Source: Caldilineaceae bacterium
GTDB lineage: Bacteria; Chloroflexota; Anaerolineae; Caldilineales; Caldilineaceae
Length of the DNA stretch: 64,000 nucleotides
Assembly: GCA_020634755.1 (NCBI GenBank)
Contig: JACKBC010000021.1
Location: 1 to 64,000 of the forward strand
Reading direction: 5' to 3'
Positions 8,915 to 17,258 of the stretch are shown piece by piece. Positions within the stretch are counted from its first letter, which is position 1, and each line of letters begins with the position of its first letter. The notes below the pieces were generated by a model. It was not told where the DNA came from and did no database searches. It saw nothing but the letters and a program-made list of their open reading frames with translations. Both the position numbers and the translations under genes were made by a program.

Positions 8915-9013
8915 TTACGCACCCCACTATTTCGCAATCCAACCATTTGATAACGACTTGTATGATGGCGGTTGTGCGCAGCACAGAGCCATTATATTAG
9001 AAGGGAACACACT

Positions 9014-9904
9014 ATGCTGGCCAATGAACGCACAATTACGCGTCCGTACATCATGGACAAAAGCATGGGCGCGGCGCTCGACCTGGACGCCGTCGATCTG
9101 CCGCGCACCAATGCCGATGGGCTGCCCGTTATTGAGCTGACGCAGGAGCAGAAATATCTGTTTGACCTGCGCGGCTGGCTGCTGATTCCGGGCGTGCTGA
9201 ACGCCGATGAAGCCGCCGAAATGCGTGACTTCTGTCTGCGCCTCAAGTTTGAGCCGGAATCGCTGCCGGAACACGAACGCAATACGCTGGGTGGTCCACT
9301 GCAAAAGCTGGCCGATCATCCCCAGGTGGTCGGCTTTATGAATGAGTTTGTGGCCTATCCCGGCCTTTCCAGCCAGGAGTGCTACGGCTTTCGCCAGGAA
9401 TCGTGCCATCTCTTTTATCGCGCCGTGGGTGAAGGCAAATTTGGGCCGCACAACGGCTCTGGCATGTTGCGCTTCCCCGGCGATTCACACACCTATCACT
9501 GCATTCCCGGCAAGGCCAACGCCGGATTGACCCGCGTGGTCTGGGAGCTAAACCCGGTGCGCAAAGGTGAAGGCGGCACGCTGCTCGTCAGCGGCACGCA
9601 CAAAGGCGTCTATCAAGCCCCGACGTCCATCAACGATCCCAGCTCGCCCGTTTGGGAGACATACGAATGTCCCGCCGGTTCGCTGCTCTTTTTCACGGAA
9701 GCGCTCACGCACAGCGCCACCCCCTGGACCAACACCCATAACGATCGAGTGGCCATCTTTAGCTGCTACAACACGGTCAACAGCAAGTGGCACAATTGGA
9801 ATCCGTCCGCCGAGTTGCTGGACACCATGCCCCCCAAACGGCAGACGCTCTATCGCGGCGTCCATGCGCAGGACAACCTGTTGGGGCGCACATATCATGG
9901 ATAG
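9014..9904 (+). CDS. PhyH-family non-haem iron dioxygenase-like protein with HxG motif
   Basis: The 296-residue product belongs to the phytanoyl-CoA dioxygenase family, Fe(II)/2-oxoglutarate enzymes of double-stranded beta-helix fold. WLLIPGVLNADEAAEM is the typical start. The distal metal histidine and 2-oxoglutarate arginine fit LTHSATPWT (His233) and Arg245. At the usual HxD site the sequence reads HNG (146-148), so the metal carboxylate seems missing, as in aliphatic halogenases of this superfamily. The substrate is unknown. The ATG at 9014 was chosen because AGAAGGGA precedes it by eight bases. It is probably first of a run with a nucleoside phosphorylase (128 bases on) and a PanB-like protein. 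Confidence 0.88.
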   Translation: MLANERTITRPYIMDKSMGAALDLDAVDLPRTNADGLPVIELTQEQKYLFDLRGWLLIPGVLNADEAAEMRDFCLRLKFEPESLPEHERNTLGGPLQKLADHPQVVGFMNEFVAYPGLSSQECYGFRQESCHLFYRAVGEGKFGPHNGSGMLRFPGDSHTYHCIPGKANAGLTRVVWELNPVRKGEGGTLLVSGTHKGVYQAPTSINDPSSPVWETYECPAGSLLFFTEALTHSATPWTNTHNDRVAIFSCYNTVNSKWHNWNPSAELLDTMPPKRQTLYRGVHAQDNLLGRTYHG

Positions 9905-10032
9905 ACCGCATTTATCCGCTGCTATCCTGGCGTTCGCCAATGCCTCGATGCGTATCGAATGCTCTCTGGTTCACTGTGGTATCATAGTTCAATCTCCATG
10001 CATCTAATCAAACCTCAACACAGAGACCATCT

Positions 10033-10818
10033 ATGACCACAGAATCTGTTTATGCGCAGGAATTCCCAATCCTCGAATATGATCCCACAATTCCTGCCAT
10101 TATCGATATTGATCTAGAGCAGGACCGTCATCCAGAAATGCCCGAACATTGCGTCATTTGTTTCTTTCGCGACGTCATCGAACATTTTCTGGAAGCCGGT
10201 TTGTTAACGCGGCTGCACACGGTCAAGAGTGAAATGCTGGAGCATCCGGTCTACCTCTATCAGATTGGTGACCAAAAAGTGGCGCTGCTGCATCAAGCCG
10301 TGGGCGCACCGCTGGCGGTCTATCTGCTGGAGGAGTGCATCGGCATGGGTGCGCGCAAGTTTATTGCCTGCGGCGGCGCCGGCGTGCTGGACCGCTCCAT
10401 CGCCATGGGCCATCTGCTGGTGCCTACCGCCGCCGTGCGCGATGAAGGCACGTCGTATCATTACCTGCCGCCGGCGCGCGAGGTGACGCCCAGTGCGTCT
10501 GCGGTGCAGGCCATCGAAACGGTGTTGCAGCGCCATAAGATCGACTATTTGCTGACCAAAACGTGGACCACCGACGCTATCTTTCGCGAGACGCGCGCCA
10601 AAGTGGCCATGCGCCGCGCCGAAGGCTGTTTGGCCGTGGAGATGGAGGCGGCCTCCATGTTTGCTGTGGCTCAATTCCGCAACGTAACGCTGGGGCAGAT
10701 TCTCTACGGCGGCGACAATTTGGACGGCGATGAATGGGACGGTCGCAACTGGATGGCCAACTGGAGCGTGCGCGAAAGGCTGATTCAATTGGCGGCGGAG
10801 GCCTGTCTGGAATTGTGA
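10033..10818 (+). CDS. Nucleoside phosphorylase family protein (PNP/UDP)
   Basis: The 261-residue protein shows the phosphorylase fold signatures: VALLHQAVGAPLAVYLLEE, the glycine-rich phosphate/base-site strand KFIACGGAGVLD, LLVPTAAVRDEGTSYHYLP, and near the end AVEMEAASMFAVAQ (the ribose-binding MEA motif). Such enzymes split nucleosides with phosphate to give base and pentose-1-phosphate. The sequence is nearest in style to uridine phosphorylase-type members, but the base cannot be named. It has no signal peptide and is cytosolic. It lies 43 bases upstream of the PanB-like gene, and both follow the PhyH gene in the same direction. Confidence 0.88.
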   Translation: MTTESVYAQEFPILEYDPTIPAIIDIDLEQDRHPEMPEHCVICFFRDVIEHFLEAGLLTRLHTVKSEMLEHPVYLYQIGDQKVALLHQAVGAPLAVYLLEECIGMGARKFIACGGAGVLDRSIAMGHLLVPTAAVRDEGTSYHYLPPAREVTPSASAVQAIETVLQRHKIDYLLTKTWTTDAIFRETRAKVAMRRAEGCLAVEMEAASMFAVAQFRNVTLGQILYGGDNLDGDEWDGRNWMANWSVRERLIQLAAEACLEL

Positions 10819-10861
10819 ACCGATGTATCGAAGAGATAAGCGATAAGCCAAAGGAGTACCA

Positions 10862-11659
10862 ATGATGACCAAATTGACCGTGAAAGATCTGTTTGCATTG
10901 AAGGGCAAACGACAGCTCACCGAGATTTACGTGCGCAATGCCAAGGAGGCGGCGGCCTGTGAGGCAGCCGGCATCGATATGATCATCACGTCGGAACGCA
11001 GCGATACCAGGTCCATTCGGGAGGCTGCGCCCAATACCTTCTTGACCATCGGCCAGGCGTATGGTGATTATAACAGCGCCCCCGACGCGGTAGGCAGCGC
11101 TTTTCGCGCCTTACGCAACGGAGCAGATGCCGTCTACTGTGGTTCCAGCCTGGGGTTTGTCAAAGCCATTGCCGATGAGGGGATTCCAGTGGTGGGCCAT
11201 GTGGGTTTTGTCCCCTACAAGAGCACCTGGTTTGGCGGTTTTAAGGCGGTGGGCAAAACCGCTGCGGAAGCACTCAAAGTGTACGAAGCTACGCTGGCCT
11301 ATCAAGAGGCGGGCGCCATTGCCGTGGAAATGGAAATTGTGCCCCACAAGATTGCCGCCGAAATTTCCAAGCGCGTTGATCTGATCGTCATCGGCATGGG
11401 CAGCGGCACGGGCTGTGACGCTCAATATCTTTTCTCCACCGACGTGCTGGGAGATAATGAAGGCCACGTTCCGCGTCATGCCAAAGTCTATCGAGACTTT
11501 AAAACCGAATACGCCCGCCTGCATCAAGAATCAATTGCTGCCTTCCGCGAATTTCGCCAAGACGTGACCAGCGGGGCATATCCACAAGCCGGCCATCTCA
11601 TCGGCGTAAAGGATGATGAGTATGAAAAGTTCATAACGGCTTTGGATAAACCAACGTAG
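10862..11659 (+). CDS. PanB-like TIM-barrel protein with altered metal site
   Basis: The 265-residue protein aligns with ketopantoate hydroxymethyltransferase (PanB). GHVGFVPYKSTWFGGFKAVGKT and GAIAVEMEIVP match the PanB blocks GH.GLTPQ...GG...QG.T and GA.AIVLE.VP. GMGSGTGCDAQYLFSTDVLG matches the C-terminal signature. The catalytic-site glutamate of the VP block is kept. The usual metal ligands in VGDSLG, VADMPF and KLEGG are replaced by TSERSD, TIGQAY and YCGSS. It is therefore probably not the pantothenate enzyme but a relative acting on another 2-oxo acid. An AAAGGAG site precedes the ATG; Met2 is also a methionine. Neighbours are nucleoside phosphorylase and PhyH genes, with no pantothenate genes. 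Confidence 0.8.
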   Translation: MMTKLTVKDLFALKGKRQLTEIYVRNAKEAAACEAAGIDMIITSERSDTRSIREAAPNTFLTIGQAYGDYNSAPDAVGSAFRALRNGADAVYCGSSLGFVKAIADEGIPVVGHVGFVPYKSTWFGGFKAVGKTAAEALKVYEATLAYQEAGAIAVEMEIVPHKIAAEISKRVDLIVIGMGSGTGCDAQYLFSTDVLGDNEGHVPRHAKVYRDFKTEYARLHQESIAAFREFRQDVTSGAYPQAGHLIGVKDDEYEKFITALDKPT

Positions 11660-11679
11660 AATCGGGCCAACGATTGAAT

Positions 11680-11790
11680 ATAGGGCGGCATAGAATCCTC
11701 GGCTAACACGCAGAAGCCGCGGCGGCGGCTGGGGTTAAATCGCTTAGGCGATTTTTTAATGTTCGGCGCCCATTTCTAATGGTTGCCCCC
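11680..11790 (+). repeat. Structured dispersed element, copy a (three hairpins)
   Basis: The element is about 84% identical to 34636-34749, with the last 26 bases identical. Three potential stems are kept in both: AGCCGC/GCGGCT, AAATCGC/GCGATTT followed by T6, and GGC..CCAT/ATGG..GCC. It begins 20 bases after the PanB-like stop, so here the second stem could act as its terminator. It may be a mobile palindromic repeat or a small structured RNA; no family is recognised. Confidence 0.6.
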
Positions 11791-11871
11791 TAAAGAGCGC
11801 CTGTGACGTCATATCTCACCGGCGCCTTGCTGGCGCAAATGGGGATTTTGAAGCGATAGCAAATCTATTTC

Positions 11872-12363
11872 ATGAACGACTTTCCACAAAACCCGTCAAC
11901 CCCGCCTGTTTCTGTGGCGTTAACCGCGCTCAATATTCCGCACCGCGTTTTTACGCACGTCGGCCCGGTCGATTCGCTGGAGCAGGCCGCGGCCGAACGC
12001 GGGCAGCAGCCCGAACAGATCGTGCGCACAATTTTGTTTCGGCTGGGTGAGGGGGAATACGCGTTGGTGCTGATGGCCGGTCCGGCGCAGATTTCGTGGC
12101 GGGCGTTGCGCCAGCATATGGGGCGCTCGCGGCTGACCACGGCCAGCCGCGATGAAGTGCAGCAGGTGACGGGCTATCCCATTGGCGCGGTGGCGCCTTT
12201 TGGCCTGCCGCAGCCGCTGCCCGTGCTGATCGACGAGAGCGTGCTGCAGCAGCAGGAAGTGTCACTGGGCTCCGGCGTGCGCGGGGTGGCCATTATGCTG
12301 CGCACGGCCGATTTAGTGGCGGCGCTGCCGGATGCGCAAGTGGGGCGATTCAGGAATGACTGA
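11872..12363 (+). CDS. YbaK/EbsC-type aminoacyl-tRNA editing domain protein
   Basis: The product has 163 residues. Family blocks are VFTHVGPVDSLEQAAAERGQQPEQIVRTILFRLGEGEYALVL, then AGPAQISWRALRQHMGRSRLTTASRDEVQQVTGYPIGAVAPFGLP, with the GYPIGAVAPFG motif typical of YbaK/ProX proteins. Members hydrolyse mischarged tRNAs such as Cys- or Ala-tRNA(Pro); the precise specificity here is not deducible. Length is normal for a free-standing editing domain. The gene overlaps the 3' end of aroA on the opposite strand by 14 bases, tail to tail. Confidence 0.9.
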   Translation: MNDFPQNPSTPPVSVALTALNIPHRVFTHVGPVDSLEQAAAERGQQPEQIVRTILFRLGEGEYALVLMAGPAQISWRALRQHMGRSRLTTASRDEVQQVTGYPIGAVAPFGLPQPLPVLIDESVLQQQEVSLGSGVRGVAIMLRTADLVAALPDAQVGRFRND

Positions 12364-13633
12364 TGCTATTTAACTTCTCAAAATAATCGGGAAACGTCTT
12401 GGCCGTGCACTTGGGATCGTTAATCGTCACCGAGGCTGGGTCCAGCGCCAGCAGCGAAAAGCTCATGGCAATGCGGTGATCGTTGTAGGTATCAATGGCG
12501 GCATGGGTGATCTGCGGCGGCGGTATGATCTCAATGAAATCTTCACCTTCCACCACCTGGGCGCCCACTTTGCGCAGTTCGGTGGTCATGGCGTGGAGGC
12601 GGTCGGTCTCTTTGACTCGCCAATTGTAAATGTTGCGAATCGCGGTCTTGCCCTCGGCAAAGAGCGCGGCGGTGGCAATGGTCATGGCGGCGTCGGGGAT
12701 GTGGTTCATGTCCATATCAATGCCGTGCAGTTGGCCTTTCTCCACGCGAATATAGTCATCGCCCCACTCGACAGAAGCCCCCATAGCCTGCAACACATCG
12801 GCAAAGCGCGTGTCGCCCTGAATGCTCTTTTTGCCAATGCCAGTTACTTTGACTGCCCCGCCTTTGATGGCCGCCGCCGCCAAAAAATAGGAAGCGGACG
12901 AGGCGTCTCCCTCCACCAGCAGCGCCCCGGGTGCTTGATACGTTTGCCCCCCCTGCACCCAAAATTGCTGATAATTCCGGTTTTCCACCTGCACGCCAAA
13001 TTGCGCCATCATGTGTAGCGTAATGTCAATGTACGGCTTGGAGACCAGATCGCCTTTAATGATAATCGTGGTGTCGCCTTGGGCCAGCGGAGAGGCCATG
13101 AGCAGCGCCGTCACAAACTGGCTGGAAAGCGAGCCGTCAATGGTGATCTGTCCACCGCTTAGCCCATTGGCCACCACATGCAGCGGCGGGTAGCCCTCAT
13201 TTTTGAGATAATCTATGTGCGCCCCGGCTTGGCGCAGCGCAGTGACCAGAGGGCCAATGGGGCGCTCCTCCATACGCGGCTCGCCGGTTAAGGTGAATTC
13301 GCCGCGGCCCAGGCAAAGCGCCGCACAGAGCGGTCGCATGGCCGTACCGGCATTGCCCAAGTAGAGCTCGGTGGCGTTCGCCTGCTGGAAAGGGCCGGCA
13401 TTGCCCGTAACGGTGCAGCGCTTGCCGTCATCGGACAGCGCATATGCCACGCCCAGGTTGCGCAGCGCGCCGAGCATGTGGCCGATATCGTCACTGCGCA
13501 ACAGATTGGTGATTTCGGTTTCGCCGTGGGCCAGCGCCGCCAGCAGCAGCGCCCGGTTGGACACGCTTTTAGAGCCGGGCAGGTTGATCTCGCCGTCAAT
13601 TTTGGCAATGGGAGAGAGCGTTAAAGATTCCAT
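12350..13633 (-). CDS. aroA: 3-phosphoshikimate 1-carboxyvinyltransferase (EPSP synthase)
   Basis: The 427-residue enzyme transfers the enolpyruvyl group of PEP to shikimate-3-phosphate in the aromatic amino acid pathway. It begins IAKIDGEINLPGSKSVSNRALLLAAL, the PEP/S3P-binding LPGSKS block. It also has LYLGNAGTAMRPLCA (GNAGTAMR), the GEPRMEERPI loop, GDASSASYFLAAAAI, and KETDRLHAM, all diagnostic. Length matches class I enzymes. AAGAGGAA precedes the ATG. It is last in a minus-strand run (Ldh_2, hypothetical, aroA) with 17- and 22-base gaps. Its 3' end overlaps the YbaK-type gene. Confidence 0.97.
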   Translation of the reverse strand: MESLTLSPIAKIDGEINLPGSKSVSNRALLLAALAHGETEITNLLRSDDIGHMLGALRNLGVAYALSDDGKRCTVTGNAGPFQQANATELYLGNAGTAMRPLCAALCLGRGEFTLTGEPRMEERPIGPLVTALRQAGAHIDYLKNEGYPPLHVVANGLSGGQITIDGSLSSQFVTALLMASPLAQGDTTIIIKGDLVSKPYIDITLHMMAQFGVQVENRNYQQFWVQGGQTYQAPGALLVEGDASSASYFLAAAAIKGGAVKVTGIGKKSIQGDTRFADVLQAMGASVEWGDDYIRVEKGQLHGIDMDMNHIPDAAMTIATAALFAEGKTAIRNIYNWRVKETDRLHAMTTELRKVGAQVVEGEDFIEIIPPPQITHAAIDTYNDHRIAMSFSLLALDPASVTINDPKCTAKTFPDYFEKLNSISHS

Positions 13634-13655
13634 GAATTCCTCTTACACAAATCCT

Positions 13656-14153
13656 TTACAAATACGTTGTAGGCAATGTACGGGCCGCAAACAGCTCCAA
13701 TAGGGTGAACTGCACAAAGACGGCATAATTTTCATCTGCCTGCGTGACTTGATTTATGCGCACCCAGCCGATCTGCTGCGCATTGTTGTCCTCATCCACC
13801 AGTGGGACCACATTTTTCCCCAGGTGGCGCGGATGTTCAGGGAAGCGAGTGTGGTCGCAAAAGTATTCCTCAGCCGCGCCGCGCCAGCTACGGTTAAAAA
13901 GCTTCCAGGCCGAAGCGATGATGCCGCCGGGGTGGGCTCCATAGAGTGCATAGGCAGCAGCCAAATCGCCGGGAAAGATCCATTGATGACCGCCCAGTTT
14001 CAAGACCCGCTCCGCTCGAAAATGCCACAGCGGTTCGGCATATTTGGCTTTGGATGCCGCAATGGCTGCCGCCGTCTCGGGCGGTAAAGTGATGATCTGC
14101 TGGTTTGGAAAGGTGACTTGATAGCCCATATTCGTTTCAATCAATTTTACCAC
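13656..14153 (-). CDS. Hypothetical protein in the aroA operon
   Basis: The 165-residue protein has no signal peptide or membrane segment. Visible features are an N-terminal beta-rich segment (MGYQVTFPNQQIITLPPETA), a central aromatic stretch (HQWIFPGDLAAAYALYGAHPGG) and a C-terminal ENYAVFVQFTLLELFAARTLP helix. No family is recognised. It lies 17 bases after the Ldh_2 stop and 22 bases before the aroA start, so co-transcription is likely, though a link to the shikimate pathway does not follow. Met8 is an alternative start; neither has a strong ribosome binding site. Confidence 0.7.
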   Translation of the reverse strand: MVKLIETNMGYQVTFPNQQIITLPPETAAAIAASKAKYAEPLWHFRAERVLKLGGHQWIFPGDLAAAYALYGAHPGGIIASAWKLFNRSWRGAAEEYFCDHTRFPEHPRHLGKNVVPLVDEDNNAQQIGWVRINQVTQADENYAVFVQFTLLELFAARTLPTTYL

Positions 14154-14170
14154 ATGAAGCGCCGGAATTT

Positions 14171-15184
14171 CTACTCATCCCACGGCAGCGGTACGCCCAG
14201 ACGGGCGCTGGCCGCGCGGGTGGCTTCCTGCTCCATTGCGCCGTATTGAATGCCATCGCGGCGGTATTCGACCATGCGCTCTTCTTCGATAGCCCCGGGC
14301 AGCAGCACGCGATCATAGCCCGGCATGGGGTTATAGGTCTCCTGCACGTCGTGCGCCAGCCGATCCGCTTCGGCGCGGAAGACTTCTTCCGGCACCACCG
14401 AGCCAATGTGAATGGCCAGCACCATGCCACCATTGTAAGCGCGTGGCCAGCGCGTCATCTTTTCATCGGACAGCGTAAAGCCGGTCAGCGCGCCGCCCAT
14501 GTGGGTGGCGGCCACGCCATAGCCCAGGCTTTTGAAGAAAGCCGCGGGGATCATGCTCAGCAGCGCATCAAATTCGGGGCCGCGCTGATCGTCGGCCAGG
14601 ATGCAGGTGGCGGCGTCCAGCACCTGGTCGGGCGTGTCGCCGGCGGGCGTGGCAAAGCAGATGGGCGGGTTGCCAAAGTAGCCGATCTGCGCATCGGGGT
14701 TGGGGCCGCCGCCGTCGCTCTGCACGCGGCCCTGGTTGCGATAACCCTGGACAGAGAAGCCGATGCAGCCCTCTTCCATGCACATGCGGGCGTAGTGACC
14801 GGCCGAGCCATAATGGCCGATGTAGCGCACCAACCCCATGCCGATGCCCACTTCCTTGGCTTTGCGGATAGCGTGTTCGGTGGCGCGCACCATGGGCAGA
14901 TAGCCCAGCGAGCCGTCGCCATCTAGCACCGCGGCAGTGGGCGTTTCATGCACCAGCTGGATGTGCGGTCGTGGGTTGAGGATGCCATCTTCAAAGGCTT
15001 TGCAGTAATGATTGACCGTGCGCGTGCCGTGGCTGCGCACGCCGCGCAGGTCCGAATTGACCAGTAAGCGGCTAATGGTGGCGGCGTGTTCGTGGTCCAA
15101 GCCGGCTTTTTCAAAGCAGGCAACGGCAAAGGCCAGCAGGCGATCTTCCTGCACGCGCACAAAATTTTCTGGTGGGCGGTTCAT
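14171..15184 (-). CDS. Ldh_2-family NAD(P)-dependent dehydrogenase (malate/L-lactate/ureidoglycolate type)
   Basis: The 337-residue protein has the family N-terminus (ACFEKAGLDHEHAATISRLLVNSDLRGVRSHGTRTVNHY). It also has the nucleotide-binding signatures GYLPMVRATEHAIRKAKEVGIGMGLVRYIGHYGSAGHYA and IGYFGNPPICFATPA. Members reduce or oxidise 2-hydroxy/2-oxo acids such as malate, 2,3-diketogulonate or ureidoglycolate using NAD(P)H with a fold unlike classical LDH. The substrate here is unknown. A good AAAAGGAAA site precedes the ATG. It opens the operon with the hypothetical gene and aroA. Confidence 0.9.
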   Translation of the reverse strand: MNRPPENFVRVQEDRLLAFAVACFEKAGLDHEHAATISRLLVNSDLRGVRSHGTRTVNHYCKAFEDGILNPRPHIQLVHETPTAAVLDGDGSLGYLPMVRATEHAIRKAKEVGIGMGLVRYIGHYGSAGHYARMCMEEGCIGFSVQGYRNQGRVQSDGGGPNPDAQIGYFGNPPICFATPAGDTPDQVLDAATCILADDQRGPEFDALLSMIPAAFFKSLGYGVAATHMGGALTGFTLSDEKMTRWPRAYNGGMVLAIHIGSVVPEEVFRAEADRLAHDVQETYNPMPGYDRVLLPGAIEEERMVEYRRDGIQYGAMEQEATRAASARLGVPLPWDE

Positions 15185-15286
15185 GTTTAGGTTTCCTTTT
15201 GCTAACTGAATGCTTTTTAATGCAAATGGGCTCTTTGGAATTTCATGCTTCGGCTGCGCTCAGCAGAGCGGTGGTGGACAACAGAT

Positions 15287-15340
15287 GTCCCCGGCACTTT
15301 CGACGCGATGACTGGGTAGACGAAACGAAGTGCCGGGGAC
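15287..15340. repeat. Inverted repeat, 13-base perfect arms
   Basis: GTCCCCGGCACTT (15287-15299) and AAGTGCCGGGGAC (15328-15340) are exact inverted copies around 28 bases. The right arm and its flank (..GTTGAACCCGTAA) recur in altered form at 4918-4972. A transcript could fold into a hairpin, but no T-run follows. It sits in the gene-free region upstream of the Ldh_2 start. Confidence 0.65.
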
Positions 15341-15406
15341 GTCAACCACATGAGATCCTGTTGAACCCGTAAATGTTGTGAAATTTTTTGCACAGAAACA
15401 ACTTTA

Positions 15407-15536
15407 GAAGCTGTCTGAAAAGTCTCGATTGGGTACAAAACATTCCGGGAAAGGGCCGATTGCGGATGATTTGACCAGAATTTCGTGGCCCTTTCCCGGA
15501 ATGTGACACGCCTTAATCACCTTTTCAGACAGCTTC
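15407..15536. mobile_element. MITE, 130 bp, 16-bp perfect TIRs and TTTA target duplication
   Basis: GAAGCTGTCTGAAAAG (15407-15422) and CTTTTCAGACAGCTTC (15521-15536) are perfect inverted repeats flanked by TTTA on each side (15403-15406 and 15537-15540). Inside, ACATTCCGGGAAAGGGCC (15440-15457) and GGCCCTTTCCCGGAATGT (15487-15504) form a second perfect 18-base inverted pair, so nearly the whole element is palindromic. It has no coding capacity. The ends resemble transposase-bound termini of some insertion sequences (inference). It lies between the GH172 stop and the Ldh_2 start. Confidence 0.88.
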
Positions 15537-15591
15537 TTTAGATTATTTACGTTCCCAAATACTGAATGGCGGTAAGGGGCAAGGATGAAAG

Positions 15592-17217
15592 TTATGGTTC
15601 ACTATAATAGCCAACTCGTTCTGATACTGGTGTCGGCCCATATGGATCGGTTTCACCGGCGCCTTGATACCAGTAGGCGACGGCAGCATAAAGGCAGTAA
15701 TTGTGGCCTGGCTGCGCGCCGTCGCGCCAGCGATTGGGCTTGTATTTTTCAATGGATGCCTCAAACGCGCGCGTAAAGGGCACGTTGTCGCAAATTTGAA
15801 AACGGTTGACCGACGTGTGGCCATTGGCATTTAGCTCAATATAGGGCTGGCAGGCGAACGCGCTCTCGAACGTGGGAAAGGGCGGTTCGGCCGCCCAAGC
15901 GTATCCAATATAGTCTTCGGAGCCGGTGCCAAAGGTGGACGGGAACATTTCCCCATCCACAAAAAACTTCTCGTCACCCTCGCCCCACCACCAGTCAATG
16001 TTTTTGCGATCCCACTGGCCGTACCACCAGCTCTCAGCGGCCTGCGCCGGTTCCGCCCAGCGATTCCACACGTGCAGATGGACGCCGCAGAAACGTCCCT
16101 GCCCCGTGGTGAGCAGCAGCGGCCAATCGATGTTGCGTCCATTCTGCTGCACCTGTTCTAGAAACGCATCGCGGTGCCACTTGGCGTGGAAGCGCAGCAG
16201 CTGGTTGGCCGAGCGCGCCAACGGCTCGTGGGTTATGGCAAATTCAACGCGGCGCGTTTGGGCGCCATCATTGGTCAATTCAATTTGTGCCTGCGCGGCA
16301 AAAGGCATGTACCAGCGGCAATAGAAGCCGCTTTCCGTCATGCCCAGCGGCAGGCTGCGATAGAGATTGACGCCCGGCGCCGCCCCAAAGAAATCACCCA
16401 GCGGTGACCAGACGCTGGGCGCCGTTTCAGCGTCCCAGGTGATGCTGAGCGCCAACTCGCGCAGCATATCGCGGTCGGCAGGAGATGGCGGCAATGCGGG
16501 TGCGACTCGAATTTCGGTGATGGCGCGATTGCCGGTCAGCGTACAAACTGGCACCGTTTGGCCCGGCGCAACCTCCACGCGGTAGTGGATTGTTTCGGCA
16601 GCGACCTCAGGTGCGCGAGGGCGACCGCGCTCGGCCAAAATGCGGTCTGTTGCTGCCAGGGCAATCGCCGCGTCTCGATCCAGACAGGCCGGAAAGCGCG
16701 GGAGTTTGGTTGCAGCGGGAAAGGTGGTGTATGTGAAGTGGTAGTAGCGCCCCCACCCCGGCTCCAGCAGCACTTTGCACGAGCGGTTGTAGGGAATGGG
16801 GATAAAGCGATTGCGCCCGCGTGAAAGCGTTGGCGTTAGCTCGGGAAAGTTGAGCGGCGGTGTTTCATTGCCAAAGCGCTCGAAGAAGTCGCGAAAGGGA
16901 CAATCGACCGCGGGCGTCGGCTCGCCATCAATAAAGATGCGGATGTGGCCCATCTCTGGCAGCGCCGACCAGATGCGCCAGATCACGCCGGGGCCGTCGG
17001 CCTCAAAGACCACAAGGCTCTCGCCTTCTTGGCGAATGTAGCCCTCGCCGTCGCGATTGGCGTCCCAGTTTTCATACATGCCGGTCTCTGCATTGTAGTG
17101 CGAGCGGCGGTCATAGCTGGAAAAGACGCCGGAACGTTCTCCCGGTTGCGGTGGCTCAGCCAGCAAACGCAGATCATACAGCCGGCGCAGCAGATCTTGA
17201 TAGGTGATGGATGCCAT
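15592..17217 (-). CDS. DUF2961 / glycoside hydrolase family 172 protein
   Basis: The 541-residue protein shows the DUF2961 layout. The N-terminal block SGVFSSYDRRSHYNAETGMYENWDANRDGEGYIRQEG leads into GPGVIWRIWSALPEMGHIRIFIDGE; later come PFRDFFERFG and the conserved FGTGSEDYIGYAW motif, whose acidic residues line the active site in GH172. Characterised members act on alpha-D-fructofuranosides, difructose anhydrides and alpha-D-arabinofuranosides. No signal peptide is seen, implying a cytosolic enzyme. It is divergent from an endonuclease/exonuclease/phosphatase-fold gene, with 41 bases between starts. A MITE and an inverted repeat lie beyond its 3' end. Confidence 0.9.
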   Translation of the reverse strand: MASITYQDLLRRLYDLRLLAEPPQPGERSGVFSSYDRRSHYNAETGMYENWDANRDGEGYIRQEGESLVVFEADGPGVIWRIWSALPEMGHIRIFIDGEPTPAVDCPFRDFFERFGNETPPLNFPELTPTLSRGRNRFIPIPYNRSCKVLLEPGWGRYYHFTYTTFPAATKLPRFPACLDRDAAIALAATDRILAERGRPRAPEVAAETIHYRVEVAPGQTVPVCTLTGNRAITEIRVAPALPPSPADRDMLRELALSITWDAETAPSVWSPLGDFFGAAPGVNLYRSLPLGMTESGFYCRWYMPFAAQAQIELTNDGAQTRRVEFAITHEPLARSANQLLRFHAKWHRDAFLEQVQQNGRNIDWPLLLTTGQGRFCGVHLHVWNRWAEPAQAAESWWYGQWDRKNIDWWWGEGDEKFFVDGEMFPSTFGTGSEDYIGYAWAAEPPFPTFESAFACQPYIELNANGHTSVNRFQICDNVPFTRAFEASIEKYKPNRWRDGAQPGHNYCLYAAVAYWYQGAGETDPYGPTPVSERVGYYSEP

Positions 17218-17258
17218 GTTATTCTTCCCGTGAAGCTTAAATCAACCGCAACTCCAAA

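Noticed and set aside
10862..11659. Annotation as genuine panB
   Set aside because: The residues that bind the metal in ketopantoate hydroxymethyltransferase are replaced, so only family-level similarity is claimed.
15185..15591. Complete insertion sequence
   Set aside because: Only 130 bases lie between the inverted repeats and no transposase frame exists; it is non-autonomous.
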